Shown: positions 1 through 5,282, numbered from the stretch's first letter. The stretch is 6,061 nucleotides of DNA from Desulfobacula sp. (GCA_027858355.1 JAQICW010000525.1:1-6061), one strand, 5' to 3'. The notes: generated by a model not told the origin, from the letters alone. Translations and numbers: made by a program.

Positions 1-28
1 TTAAAATCACTTAACAGGCACTAAACCA

Positions 29-349
29 TTGACTAAAAAAAATAAAGACGGCAAATTAATTCATATCAGTGACATTTTAAGCTCAGCCCTTGGAAAATAC
101 AGACCGGCCAGGGATACCGATATGACCCGGATCTGGGATATCTGGGACAGGGCGGTGGGCAGACCCATTGCCATGAATGCCAAACCAGATTCTTTTAAGG
201 ATGGGATACTCATTGTCAATGTGTCAAGCTCTGCCTGGATTCATCAGCTGAAATTTCTTGAACAGGATATGATCTTGAATATCAACAAAAAACTTGACCA
301 CCCAATGGTCAAACAGCTCCGGTTTAAAATTGGAAAAATTCACAGTTGA
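29..349 (+). CDS. DUF721 / DciA-like protein, 106 aa
   Basis: Small protein with the pattern of the DUF721 family: Trp36 and Trp39 followed by an A-V-G-R-P motif (residues 42-46), then a strand-rich stretch (D58-G-I-L-I-V-N-V) and the S-S-S-A-W-x-x-Q-L signature at 66-74, ending in an L-R-F-K-I-G tail. Family knowledge: DUF721 includes DciA, the loader/partner of the replicative helicase DnaB in bacteria lacking DnaC/DnaI. Whether this copy has that role is inference. The only start in the open frame is TTG at 29, because an in-frame TAA lies at 2-4; a weak purine-rich AACAGG (13-18) precedes it. The 3' end overlaps the downstream methyltransferase gene, suggesting translational coupling. The N-terminal 25 residues are polar and less family-like. 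Full length for a single-domain DUF721 protein. Confidence 0.82.
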   Translation: MTKKNKDGKLIHISDILSSALGKYRPARDTDMTRIWDIWDRAVGRPIAMNAKPDSFKDGILIVNVSSSAWIHQLKFLEQDMILNINKKLDHPMVKQLRFKIGKIHS

Positions 350-1082
350 TACTGTATTCAGCCAGAAAATAAAAATATCCCAGCCAGAAACTGGCTATCG
401 GTTTTCCATGGATCCTTTTATTCTTGCTGCCCATATTCAACCAATAGGTTTTGAAAAGATCATTGATGTTGGATGTGGCTGTGGAATCATACCTTTGATT
501 CTGGCATCCAGATATCCGGGCCTTAAAATATTAGGTGTTGAACTTCAAAAGGTATTATTCCAGTTTGCCCGGAAAAATACCATTTCAAACAACCTGGAAA
601 AAGCCATCCATATCATTCATGAAAATATTAAAAACATAGATATTTCCGACATAAAAGGGAAAGCAGATATCATTGTTTCAAACCCGCCCTATAAAAAAAA
701 AGGGACTGGCAGGCTTAACCCGGATTCTCAAAAAGCCATTGCCCGGCATGAGATCTTACTTGATATTGATTTGCTGTTTAAATGTTCAGACAGGCTGCTC
801 AAAGAACAAGGCCGCCTATATATTATATTTCCTGCGCAACGAATATCAGATCTGATGCTCGCCATGGAACAATATAAATTTACCCCTGATTTCATCAGGT
901 TTGTCCACATAAAAAAAAACACGGCAGCCAGACGGGTGATCCTCTGCGCCGCAAAAAACCCTGGCAAACCATGTACCATAGCCCAGCCCTTTTACGTCTA
1001 TGGTTCTGACAGCAAATTTACAAATGAGTATGCTTCAATGTTTAGGGATCACTCAAAAATAACTTTACATTTTGGAAGCTGA
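330..1082 (+). CDS. TrmN6/YfiC-type SAM-dependent N6-adenine methyltransferase
   Basis: Class I Rossmann-fold methyltransferase of the COG4123 type, whose E. coli member YfiC/TrmN6 makes m6A37 in tRNA-Val. From the TTG at 330 it is 250 aa. Visible motifs: a G-Y-R-F-S-M-D substrate/N-terminal motif typical of the family (near residue 22), the SAM-binding motif I D-V-G-C-G-C-G (about 46-52), an acidic E after strand 2 (G-V-E-L), and the catalytic N-P-P-Y (about 118-121) typical of N6-adenine or glutamine MTases. The C-terminal P-F-Y-V-Y-G ending is also family-like. The frame is open back to 279, so TTG at 294 (262 aa) is possible. I prefer 330 because homologues begin just before the T-x-D-x-x-F segment, giving a 20-nt overlap with the upstream gene. 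Neither start has a good Shine-Dalgarno, so coupling to the upstream gene is likely. The tRNA target is inferred from the family. Confidence 0.85.
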   Translation: MEKFTVDTVFSQKIKISQPETGYRFSMDPFILAAHIQPIGFEKIIDVGCGCGIIPLILASRYPGLKILGVELQKVLFQFARKNTISNNLEKAIHIIHENIKNIDISDIKGKADIIVSNPPYKKKGTGRLNPDSQKAIARHEILLDIDLLFKCSDRLLKEQGRLYIIFPAQRISDLMLAMEQYKFTPDFIRFVHIKKNTAARRVILCAAKNPGKPCTIAQPFYVYGSDSKFTNEYASMFRDHSKITLHFGS

Positions 1083-1090
1083 TTCATCCA

Positions 1091-1155
1091 GTCCGGCTGC
1101 GTTGTAAAAACACGGCATATGTTTAATATGACTTAGTTTTCACGCCTTGCCGGAC
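1091..1155. repeat. 65-bp multi-tier palindromic element
   Basis: Outer arms GTCCGGC (1091-1097) and GCCGGAC (1149-1155) are perfect inverted repeats. Inside them GCGT (1099-1102) pairs with ACGC (1142-1145), AAAAC (1107-1111) with GTTTT (1136-1140), and CATAT (1116-1120) with ATATG (1126-1130) around a small loop. The whole element can fold as one long imperfect hairpin. It begins 8 bp after the methyltransferase stop and has no trailing T-run, so it is not a textbook intrinsic terminator. The symmetric, intergenic, GC-ended architecture resembles REP/MITE-like dispersed palindromes. Copy number elsewhere in the genome cannot be seen here. It could also act as a 3'-end stabiliser or a Rho-assisted stop. 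Confidence 0.6.
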
Positions 1156-1161
1156 AGGCGA

Positions 1162-1198
1162 CTCAACTCCCAAAATTGGTAATTAATTTTTGAGTGAG
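1162..1198. repeat. Imperfect hairpin downstream of the 65-bp palindrome
   Basis: AAAATT (1172-1177) pairs with AATTTT (1185-1190) across a 7-nt loop. Below this, CTC/GAG pairs (1167-1169 with 1192-1194, and 1162-1164 with 1196-1198) extend the stem with small bulges. It lies between the larger palindrome and the tRNA promoter. It may help terminate methyltransferase transcription, but the T-run is inside the stem rather than after it. It could instead be the second half of a composite repeat with 1091-1155. Confidence 0.4.
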
Positions 1199-1208
1199 CC
1201 CTTAAACC

Positions 1209-1237
1209 TTGACACAATTACAAAAAAATACTACTTT
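1209..1237 (+). promoter_or_regulatory. Predicted sigma-70 type promoter for tRNA-Ser
   Basis: A perfect TTGACA -35 hexamer (1209-1214) is followed after a 17-bp spacer by TACTTT (1232-1237), a weak -10 match (3 of 6). A start near 1244 would leave about 14 nt of leader before the mature tRNA 5' end at 1258. The bases after the -10 (GCC) are GC-rich, as is common in stable-RNA promoters. The assignment rests on the perfect -35, spacing and position. Confidence 0.55.
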
Positions 1238-1257
1238 GCCTTGAATTAATTTAATAA

Positions 1258-1347
<90 letters not shown>

Positions 1348-1350
1348 CTA

Positions 1351-1411
1351 AGGATCGGAAATGAAATTACTTAAACGCAATTGCTGTTCAATTTATATAA
1401 TTTCCAATCCT
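1351..1411. repeat. 61-bp palindrome between tRNA-Ser and dnaX
   Basis: AGGATCGGAAAT (1351-1362) and ATTTCCAATCCT (1400-1411) are inverted repeats matching at 11 of 12 positions. Inside, AAATT (1364-1368) pairs with AATTT (1390-1394), and the centre is AAC-GCAATTGC-T-GTT (1374-1388), itself palindromic. The element begins 3 bp after the tRNA CCA end. It could be a tRNA processing/termination structure or an attenuator hairpin, but only a mixed A/T stretch follows, so intrinsic termination is doubtful. Its right half contains the TATAAT box proposed for dnaX, so stem extrusion or protein binding here could affect that promoter. Confidence 0.5.
1396..1401 (+). promoter_or_regulatory. Candidate -10 box for the dnaX operon
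   Basis: A perfect TATAAT lies 38 bp before the dnaX ATG, predicting a start near 1408 and a leader of about 30 nt. No convincing -35 lies 16-18 bp upstream (AAACGC region), so the promoter would be weak, activator-dependent or rely on sequence beyond the hexamers. Read-through from the stronger promoter ahead of tRNA-Ser is an alternative source of dnaX mRNA. Confidence 0.35.
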
Positions 1412-1438
1412 AATCATAATAGTTCATACTAAGACAAC

Positions 1439-3139
1439 ATGTCATACCAAGTATTAGCACTAAAATATAGACCCCAGACATTTGATGAGGTTGTTGGTCA
1501 ACCGCATGTTACCACTACCCTTTCCAATGCCATCTCCCAGGACAGAGTTGCCCACGCCATTCATTTCACAGGCCCCAGGGGCACAGGAAAAACAACCATT
1601 GCAAGGATTTTAGCCAAGGCAATGAATTGTAAAAAAGGTCCTTCTCCCTTCCCTTGCAATCAGTGTAAAATTTGCACGAATATTATTGAAGGCCATTGCA
1701 CGGATGTTTTTGAGATCGACGGGGCATCCAACAACAGCGTGGATCAAATCAGGGATTTAAGGGAGAATGTTACTTATATGCCTTCATCGGCAAAATATAA
1801 AATATATATTATCGATGAAGTCCATATGCTTTCTACTGCTGCATTTAATGCCCTGCTCAAAACCCTTGAAGAACCTCCTGAACATGTAATGTTCATTTTT
1901 GCAACCACGGAAGTACACAAAATCCCGGCTACCATCCTTTCAAGATGTCAACGCCATGATCTTGGCAGGATTTCTCTGCAAATGATTTCAAATCACTTGC
2001 AAGCTCTTTGCAAAAATGAAGGGTTCAGTATTGAAAACTCCTGCCTTGACCTGATTGCCCAGGAAGCTGATGGTTCCATTAGAGACGCATTAAGCCTTCT
2101 TGACAGGGTTTTATCCTCGGCCGATACCAAAGAAATCCAACTGGATCGCGTGTTGGACAGTCTTGGCATCCAGGACTTACAACTCATGCATGATTTATCA
2201 ACGGCAATATTTGAAAACAATGGTGCCCGGCTTATTGAAATAATAGAAAAAGTAAACAACTCAGGAATTGACCTGAAAAAATTTTATTCTGATATTATTT
2301 TCCATTTCAGAAATCTGAATATCGTTAAAATATGTGGCAAGGACAGCCCTTCTGTCAATATCACAGATTCTGAAAAAGAAAAAATCTTCCAGGCTGTTAC
2401 GTCACTGTCCAGCGGTTTTATCAACACGATTTTGCAAATCCTTTTGGATGAACAATCCATTGTCAAATTATCATCCCATACCAGAATTGCTATTGAAATG
2501 GTCCTTTTAAAACTGCTTCAAATAAACCCGGGCGCCCAAATTGATAACATCATCGCAAAGCTTGATATCCTTGCCAGCCTATTAGGTTCGAACAAGACCG
2601 GTTCGAACAAGACAGGTTTGAACCGGACTGGTTCAAAACCTTCAGCCCTGACCCAGGGAGTTGAACCCTTACAAAAACCTTTTGCAAAAGAGCCTTTGCA
2701 GGAAAAACAAGAACCTCCAGCTATCCGGGAATCAATGCCCTCACCCGGATATCAGGCAGATGAACCCCCTTCTTCGGAACAGCATAAAAACAGCAGAACA
2801 TGGAAAGATTTTTTAAATAAAATAGAACCCTTATATCCCTTTATGTTTGCCCTTCTTGGCAAAGGCAAGGTAACCCAGACTGAAACCAGTGAGATTATTG
2901 TTGAACTGAAAAATGGTTCGGCTTTTAATAAAACAAGGCTTAAAAAAACAAAGCCTGAACTGCAAAATATATGTAAAGAATTTCTTGGAAAACATCTGAC
3001 AATAAAGCTCGTTCCCGGAAAGAACAAGACAGAACCTGACCATAAAAAAAAAGAAAGAAAAGCCAGACAAGCTGCCTTCAACCACCCCCTTGTTGTTGAA
3101 GCCCAAAACATGTTTGATGGTGAGATAATCAATCAATAA
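1439..3139 (+). CDS. dnaX: DNA polymerase III subunit gamma/tau (DnaX)
   Basis: Clamp-loader ATPase of 566 aa that loads the sliding clamp and, in its tau form, links loader, polymerase and helicase. Domain order: AAA+ domain with the N-terminal L-A-L-K-Y-R-P-x-x-F box (6-15), Walker A G-P-R-G-T-G-K-T-T (45-53), a zinc module with Cys64, Cys73, Cys76 and Cys79, Walker B I-I-D-E-V-H (124-129), the S-R-C trans-acting finger motif (168-170) and sensor-2 region G-S-I-R-D-A-L-S-L-L-D-R (212-223). A helical collar (about 230-365) follows, then a Gly/Asn/Lys/Thr-repeat and Pro/Gln-rich linker (about 380-452), and a C-terminal tau-like domain (about 453-566). Start ATG is fixed by the conserved N-terminus; the Shine-Dalgarno is weak. 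It heads the dnaX-ybaB-recR cluster. A candidate -1 frameshift site lies at 2809-2820 (separate entry). Confidence 0.97.
   Translation: MSYQVLALKYRPQTFDEVVGQPHVTTTLSNAISQDRVAHAIHFTGPRGTGKTTIARILAKAMNCKKGPSPFPCNQCKICTNIIEGHCTDVFEIDGASNNSVDQIRDLRENVTYMPSSAKYKIYIIDEVHMLSTAAFNALLKTLEEPPEHVMFIFATTEVHKIPATILSRCQRHDLGRISLQMISNHLQALCKNEGFSIENSCLDLIAQEADGSIRDALSLLDRVLSSADTKEIQLDRVLDSLGIQDLQLMHDLSTAIFENNGARLIEIIEKVNNSGIDLKKFYSDIIFHFRNLNIVKICGKDSPSVNITDSEKEKIFQAVTSLSSGFINTILQILLDEQSIVKLSSHTRIAIEMVLLKLLQINPGAQIDNIIAKLDILASLLGSNKTGSNKTGLNRTGSKPSALTQGVEPLQKPFAKEPLQEKQEPPAIRESMPSPGYQADEPPSSEQHKNSRTWKDFLNKIEPLYPFMFALLGKGKVTQTETSEIIVELKNGSAFNKTRLKKTKPELQNICKEFLGKHLTIKLVPGKNKTEPDHKKKERKARQAAFNHPLVVEAQNMFDGEIINQ
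2585..2640 (+). repeat. 15-bp in-frame tandem repeat in the dnaX linker
   Basis: Three full units and one partial unit with a 15-bp period: 2585-2599, 2600-2614, 2615-2629 and 2630-2640. Units 1 and 2 match at 14 of 15 positions, and units 1 and 3 at 11 of 15. Each starts GGTT[C/T]GAAC or a close variant. Because 15 is a multiple of three, the repeat encodes G-S-N-K-T, G-S-N-K-T, G-L-N-R-T, G-S-K (residues 383-400). It falls exactly where the clamp-loader collar ends and the flexible linker begins, so copy-number change would alter linker length without breaking the frame. Confidence 0.85.
2809..2820 (+). promoter_or_regulatory. Candidate programmed -1 frameshift site in dnaX
   Basis: The dnaX zero frame reads GAT TTT TTA AAT here, so T TTT TTA (2809-2815) is in the correct X-XXY-YYZ phase for tandem -1 slippage. 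After a -1 shift the next codons are AAA (2815-2817) and TAA (2818-2820), ending the product at about 460 residues. That is after the ATPase, collar and linker but before the tau-like domain: a gamma-like protein. A 6-bp stem (TTTGCC 2846-2851 with GGCAAA 2858-2863) lies downstream, but it begins about 30 nt away, farther than the usual stimulator distance. GGAAAG (2802-2807) is too close to be a typical stimulatory Shine-Dalgarno. Family knowledge: E. coli dnaX frameshifts at A AAA AAG just before a -1 stop. Function here is inference. Confidence 0.45.
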
Positions 3140-3153
3140 GACAGGAGTGACAA

Positions 3154-3465
3154 ATGACGAAAAATATGAGTTCAATGATGAAACAAGCCCAGAATCTTCA
3201 GAAAAAAATGATGAAAACCCAGGCTGAATTAGCCACAAAGACGGTTGAAGCCTCTTCTGGCGGCGGCATGGTCAAGGTGATTGCCAATGGTGGCCAGAAA
3301 ATTGAATCCATTACTTTTGAACGAGAAATAATTGACCCGGAAGATATTGAAATGCTTCAGGACCTTGTTTTAGCAGCAGTAAATGATGCATTAAACAAAG
3401 CCCAGGAAATGGTGTCTTCTGAAATGTCTAAGCTTACTGGAGGACTCAATATTCCCGGTCTGTAA
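3154..3465 (+). CDS. ybaB: YbaB/EbfC family nucleoid-associated protein
   Basis: 103-aa DNA-binding, dimer-forming nucleoid protein. The N-terminal helix has the family's M-x-x-M-M-K-Q-A-Q-x-L-Q-K-K-M pattern (residues 5-19). The central sheet carries the S-S-G-G-G-M-V-K-V-x-A-N-G motif (34-46) and the I-D-P-E-D-x-E-M-L-Q-D-L segment (61-72), followed by a C-terminal amphipathic helix and a G-G-L-x-x-P-G-L tail, as usual for the family. Full length. A strong AGGAG (3143-3147) sits 6 nt before the ATG. The gene lies 14 bp after dnaX and 6 bp before recR, the very common dnaX-ybaB-recR order, so it is very probably co-transcribed. Proposed roles in the family are nucleoid organisation and support of recombination; nothing here narrows this further. 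Confidence 0.96.
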   Translation: MTKNMSSMMKQAQNLQKKMMKTQAELATKTVEASSGGGMVKVIANGGQKIESITFEREIIDPEDIEMLQDLVLAAVNDALNKAQEMVSSEMSKLTGGLNIPGL

Positions 3466-3471
3466 AAAACC

Positions 3472-4071
3472 ATGAATTATTATCCAGAACCGATTTTAAA
3501 ACTCATTAACAGCCTGTCAAAACTTCCAGGTATTGGAAAAAATACAGCAGAACGGCTGGCGCTTCACATTCTCCATGCCCCGAATCATGAAGCTGTAACT
3601 TTGGCCTCTGACATCATTGAATTAAAAAAAAGTATACAAATATGTTCCGTGTGCTTTGCCCTGAGCGACCAAGATAGATGCCGGATATGCTCTGATCCCC
3701 AAAGGGACCAGACCAGTATCTGTGTTGTAGAGAATCCAACAGATATGTCAGCCATAGAAAAATCAAATGCCTTTGTTGGGACCTACCACATATTGGGTGG
3801 CGCACTTTCTCCCATTGACGGTATTGGCCCGGATGACATCAGGATACAGGAGTTATTTAAAAGGGCTGCTTCTAAAACAATAAAAGAAATCATCCTTGCC
3901 ACCAAAACCAATGTTGAAGGAGAAGCCACTGCTTCCTATATTCTTGAAAAACTTAAAAAAACAAAGATCAAACTCACAAGGATAGCCTCGGGTATCCCGA
4001 TGGGGGGGGATTTGCAATATATTGACCAGCTGACCATGCAAAAAGCAATGGAAAAAAGATATGACGTCTGA
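3472..4071 (+). CDS. recR: Recombination mediator protein RecR
   Basis: 199 aa, normal length for RecR, which acts with RecF/RecO to load RecA at gaps. An N-terminal helix-hairpin-helix is visible as L-P-G-I-G-K-N-T-A-E-R (residues 18-28). The zinc finger has Cys58, Cys61, Cys70 and Cys73. The Toprim domain starts at V-V-E-N-P-T-D (85-91) and includes Y-H-I-L-G-G-A-L-S-P-I-D-G-I-G-P (105-120) and T-N-V-E-G-E-A-T-A (146-154). The C-terminal G-I-P-M-G-G-D-L-x-Y-I-D motif (174-185) is family-typical. The ATG is 6 bp after the ybaB stop. The nearest GGAGG is about 30 nt upstream inside ybaB, so initiation probably depends on coupling. The last 11 nt overlap the next gene. An 8-G run (4002-4009) encodes part of the conserved C-terminal motif. 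Confidence 0.97.
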   Translation: MNYYPEPILKLINSLSKLPGIGKNTAERLALHILHAPNHEAVTLASDIIELKKSIQICSVCFALSDQDRCRICSDPQRDQTSICVVENPTDMSAIEKSNAFVGTYHILGGALSPIDGIGPDDIRIQELFKRAASKTIKEIILATKTNVEGEATASYILEKLKKTKIKLTRIASGIPMGGDLQYIDQLTMQKAMEKRYDV

Positions 4072-4501
4072 GGTTAAAGCTGTCTCTGATATTTTTGAAT
4101 GCCAACTGTGCGGCGACTGTTGCAACGGGTTTGGCGGCACTTATGTCACAAAGCTGGATATAATCAATATCTCAAGATATATTTGTTTTGATCCTGAAAA
4201 ATTTATTACCCGATATTGTGACCCGTCAGGATCACGGCATGTTTTAACGCTTGGCAAAGACGGGTTCTGTATCTTCTTTGATAAGACCGATCAATGCACC
4301 ATCCATCCTGTAAAACCTTATATGTGCAAAGCCTGGCCTTTTATCCAAACGATCATTGACCATCCTGAGAACTGGAATGCCATGGCCAATTCCTGCCCAG
4401 GCATGAAAAAGAATATCCCCTATAAGGATCTTCAAAAAATTGTGGCTAAAGAAAAAGAAAAACTGGATAATCCTTCGCAAGACATATCATCCCGGGTATA
4501 A
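4061..4501 (+). CDS. CxxCxxCC (YkgJ/UPF0153-type) metal-binding protein
   Basis: 146-aa soluble protein with the cysteine cluster C-x2-C-x2-C-C at Cys14, Cys17, Cys20 and Cys21, matching the YkgJ-type zinc/iron-chelating domain. Further conserved positions follow: G-F-C (Cys70), C-T-I-H-P-V-K-P-x-x-C (Cys79, His82, Cys89), the W-P-F after it, and Cys112 in S-C-P-G. Together these give eight cysteines plus a histidine, consistent with a bound metal or Fe-S cluster. The biochemical function of the family is not established, so none is assigned. ATG at 4061 lies inside the end of recR (11-nt overlap, +1 frame relation) with GGA at 4050-4052 as a weak Shine-Dalgarno, indicating translational coupling. 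It is the last gene of the likely dnaX operon. The C-terminal 30 residues are Lys/Glu-rich and probably helical. Confidence 0.87.
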   Translation: MTSEVKAVSDIFECQLCGDCCNGFGGTYVTKLDIINISRYICFDPEKFITRYCDPSGSRHVLTLGKDGFCIFFDKTDQCTIHPVKPYMCKAWPFIQTIIDHPENWNAMANSCPGMKKNIPYKDLQKIVAKEKEKLDNPSQDISSRV

Positions 4502-4620
4502 AATAAAAAGGCCCTCTATCCATAGCCCGTTCCGGTCTGCTTACCTTACACTCTCTAGTGCCTGAACGCAACCCATGCCCCGGACGGATTAACGCAAAAT
4601 AAATATTTTAAAAAGTTGAG
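4502..4620. other. Gap between convergent genes, no clear terminator
   Basis: 119 bp separate the ends of the cysteine-cluster gene (+) and the HD-domain gene (-). CCGT-T-CCGG (4527-4535) can pair with CCGGACGG (4580-4587) with one bulge, but the loop is about 44 nt and no U-run follows on either strand. The right end is AT-rich (4596-4615). I see no ORF or RNA gene. Rho-dependent or structure-poor termination is possible. Confidence 0.5.
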
Positions 4621-5172
4621 TTATTCAGAGTAATCATTCATCCACCATTCATCCCAGCTGGTTTCCAAGATACTTTGGACAATCTTTTTGCCAGTGTCTG
4701 TTTGAAGTCGTTCAAGGATAACCGGCAGCCATTTTTCAGGCCCTTTTGCCCCGATGTCAGACTGTTTTTTCAGTTCAAGAATAAAGGATATCTGATCTGC
4801 ATCCTTGACCAGCTTTGCTTCTTTTGTCTCGCCTGAATTAAATTCATCTATAAGGGTTTTAATATCATCGCCAAAAGGAAGACCCCTGGTCAGATGGGAA
4901 ATGGCTTTGGCCTCATCTGTTTGGGAATATTTTTTTTCCACATAGTTAAAATCTCCTGTTCTTGCCTCGGCAATATCGTGAACAAGGGCCATTGTCACAA
5001 GCTTTTCACTATTAATATCCCGTTCTATTCTGGCCATGGCAAAGCAAATAAAGGCTGTCATAAAACTGTGCTCAGCAACACTTTCTTTCCCAGATCCTAA
5101 AAAAGCATATCCAGATCTAGCAATGTCCTTTAATATCCTAACTTCAAACAGCAGGTTGGCAATCTGTTTCAT
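4621..5172 (-). CDS. HD-domain nucleotidase-like hydrolase (YfbR/HDDC2 type)
   Basis: 183 aa from ATG at 5172-5170. Metal-dependent HD phosphohydrolase pattern: S-V-A-E-H-S (His35), A-L-V-H-D-I-A-E (His65-Asp66, Glu69), a T-G-D (Asp74) and K-D-A-D-Q (Asp124 and Asp126). This spacing and the aromatic D-E-W-W C-terminus match the HD_3 group, which includes YfbR and HDDC2 deoxynucleoside 5'-monophosphatases. Substrate is inferred from the family and could differ. The frame is open up to 5349, but the extra 59 residues would be antisense to the LysM gene's start and signal peptide and lie upstream of the family's usual N-terminus, so I chose the internal ATG. The Shine-Dalgarno is weak (GGATTG-like). 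It diverges from the LysM gene and has a predicted promoter at 5215-5244. Confidence 0.87.
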   Translation of the reverse strand: MKQIANLLFEVRILKDIARSGYAFLGSGKESVAEHSFMTAFICFAMARIERDINSEKLVTMALVHDIAEARTGDFNYVEKKYSQTDEAKAISHLTRGLPFGDDIKTLIDEFNSGETKEAKLVKDADQISFILELKKQSDIGAKGPEKWLPVILERLQTDTGKKIVQSILETSWDEWWMNDYSE

Positions 5173-5202
5173 TTTCAATCCAATCCATTTAATAATCGCA
5201 AC

Positions 5203-5249
5203 AATTCTTGACTTTTTATAGAACAGGCGGTTAAATAAAGTCAAGAATT
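5203..5249. promoter_or_regulatory. Symmetric divergent promoter pair on a 13-bp inverted repeat
   Basis: Arms 5203-5215 and 5237-5249 are perfect inverted repeats of 13 bp, separated by 21 bp. The + strand promoter has -35 TTGACT (5208-5213), a 17-bp spacer and -10 TTAAAT (5231-5236), predicting a start near 5243 for the LysM gene. The - strand promoter has -35 TTGACT (5244-5239), an 18-bp spacer and -10 TATAAA (5220-5215), predicting a start near 5208 for the HD gene, with a leader of about 36 nt. Each promoter's -35 overlaps the other's start region, so two polymerases could not occupy them together. The arms could also be an operator. Confidence 0.6.
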
Positions 5250-5271
5250 CAAGAACAAACAATAGCAGATC

Positions 5272-5276
5272 AGGAG
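5272..5276 (+). promoter_or_regulatory. Shine-Dalgarno AGGAG of the LysM gene
   Basis: AGGAG ends 6 nt before the ATG at 5283. It fixes this start and supports the reading frame that runs off the window edge. Confidence 0.75.
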
Positions 5277-5282
5277 TAAACC

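Noticed and set aside
673..979. Short open frames on both strands inside the methyltransferase gene
   Set aside because: They are out-of-frame or antisense to a region containing conserved methyltransferase motifs and show no ribosome site or domain.
1348..1438. SRP (4.5S) RNA gene upstream of dnaX
   Set aside because: This neighbourhood hosts it in some bacteria, but the conserved GGAAGCAG-type apical motif is absent and the spacer is a simple palindrome of AT-rich sequence.
1631..1637. A-run followed by G early in dnaX as an E. coli-like A AAA AAG site
   Set aside because: The zero frame reads TGT AAA AAA GGT, so the heptamer is out of phase. It also lies within the zinc module of the ATPase domain.
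2585..2640. CRISPR-like repeats
   Set aside because: Repeats are contiguous with no spacers, only 15 bp long, and in frame inside a coding region.
3044..3052. A9 run in dnaX as a gamma-forming slippage site like the one in Thermus
   Set aside because: It lies at about codon 536-538 of 566. Slipping in either direction only swaps about the last 30 residues for 15-25 others and would not separate a gamma product from the tau domain.
2752..3238. Two overlapping - strand open frames opposite the 3' part of dnaX
   Set aside because: No recognisable domains and full overlap with a well-supported dnaX domain and the start of ybaB. Open frames opposite Lys-rich genes are expected by chance.
4527..4587. 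Bidirectional intrinsic terminator between the convergent genes
   Set aside because: The paired segments are 8 bp with a bulge and a loop of about 44 nt, with no T-run after the stem on either strand.
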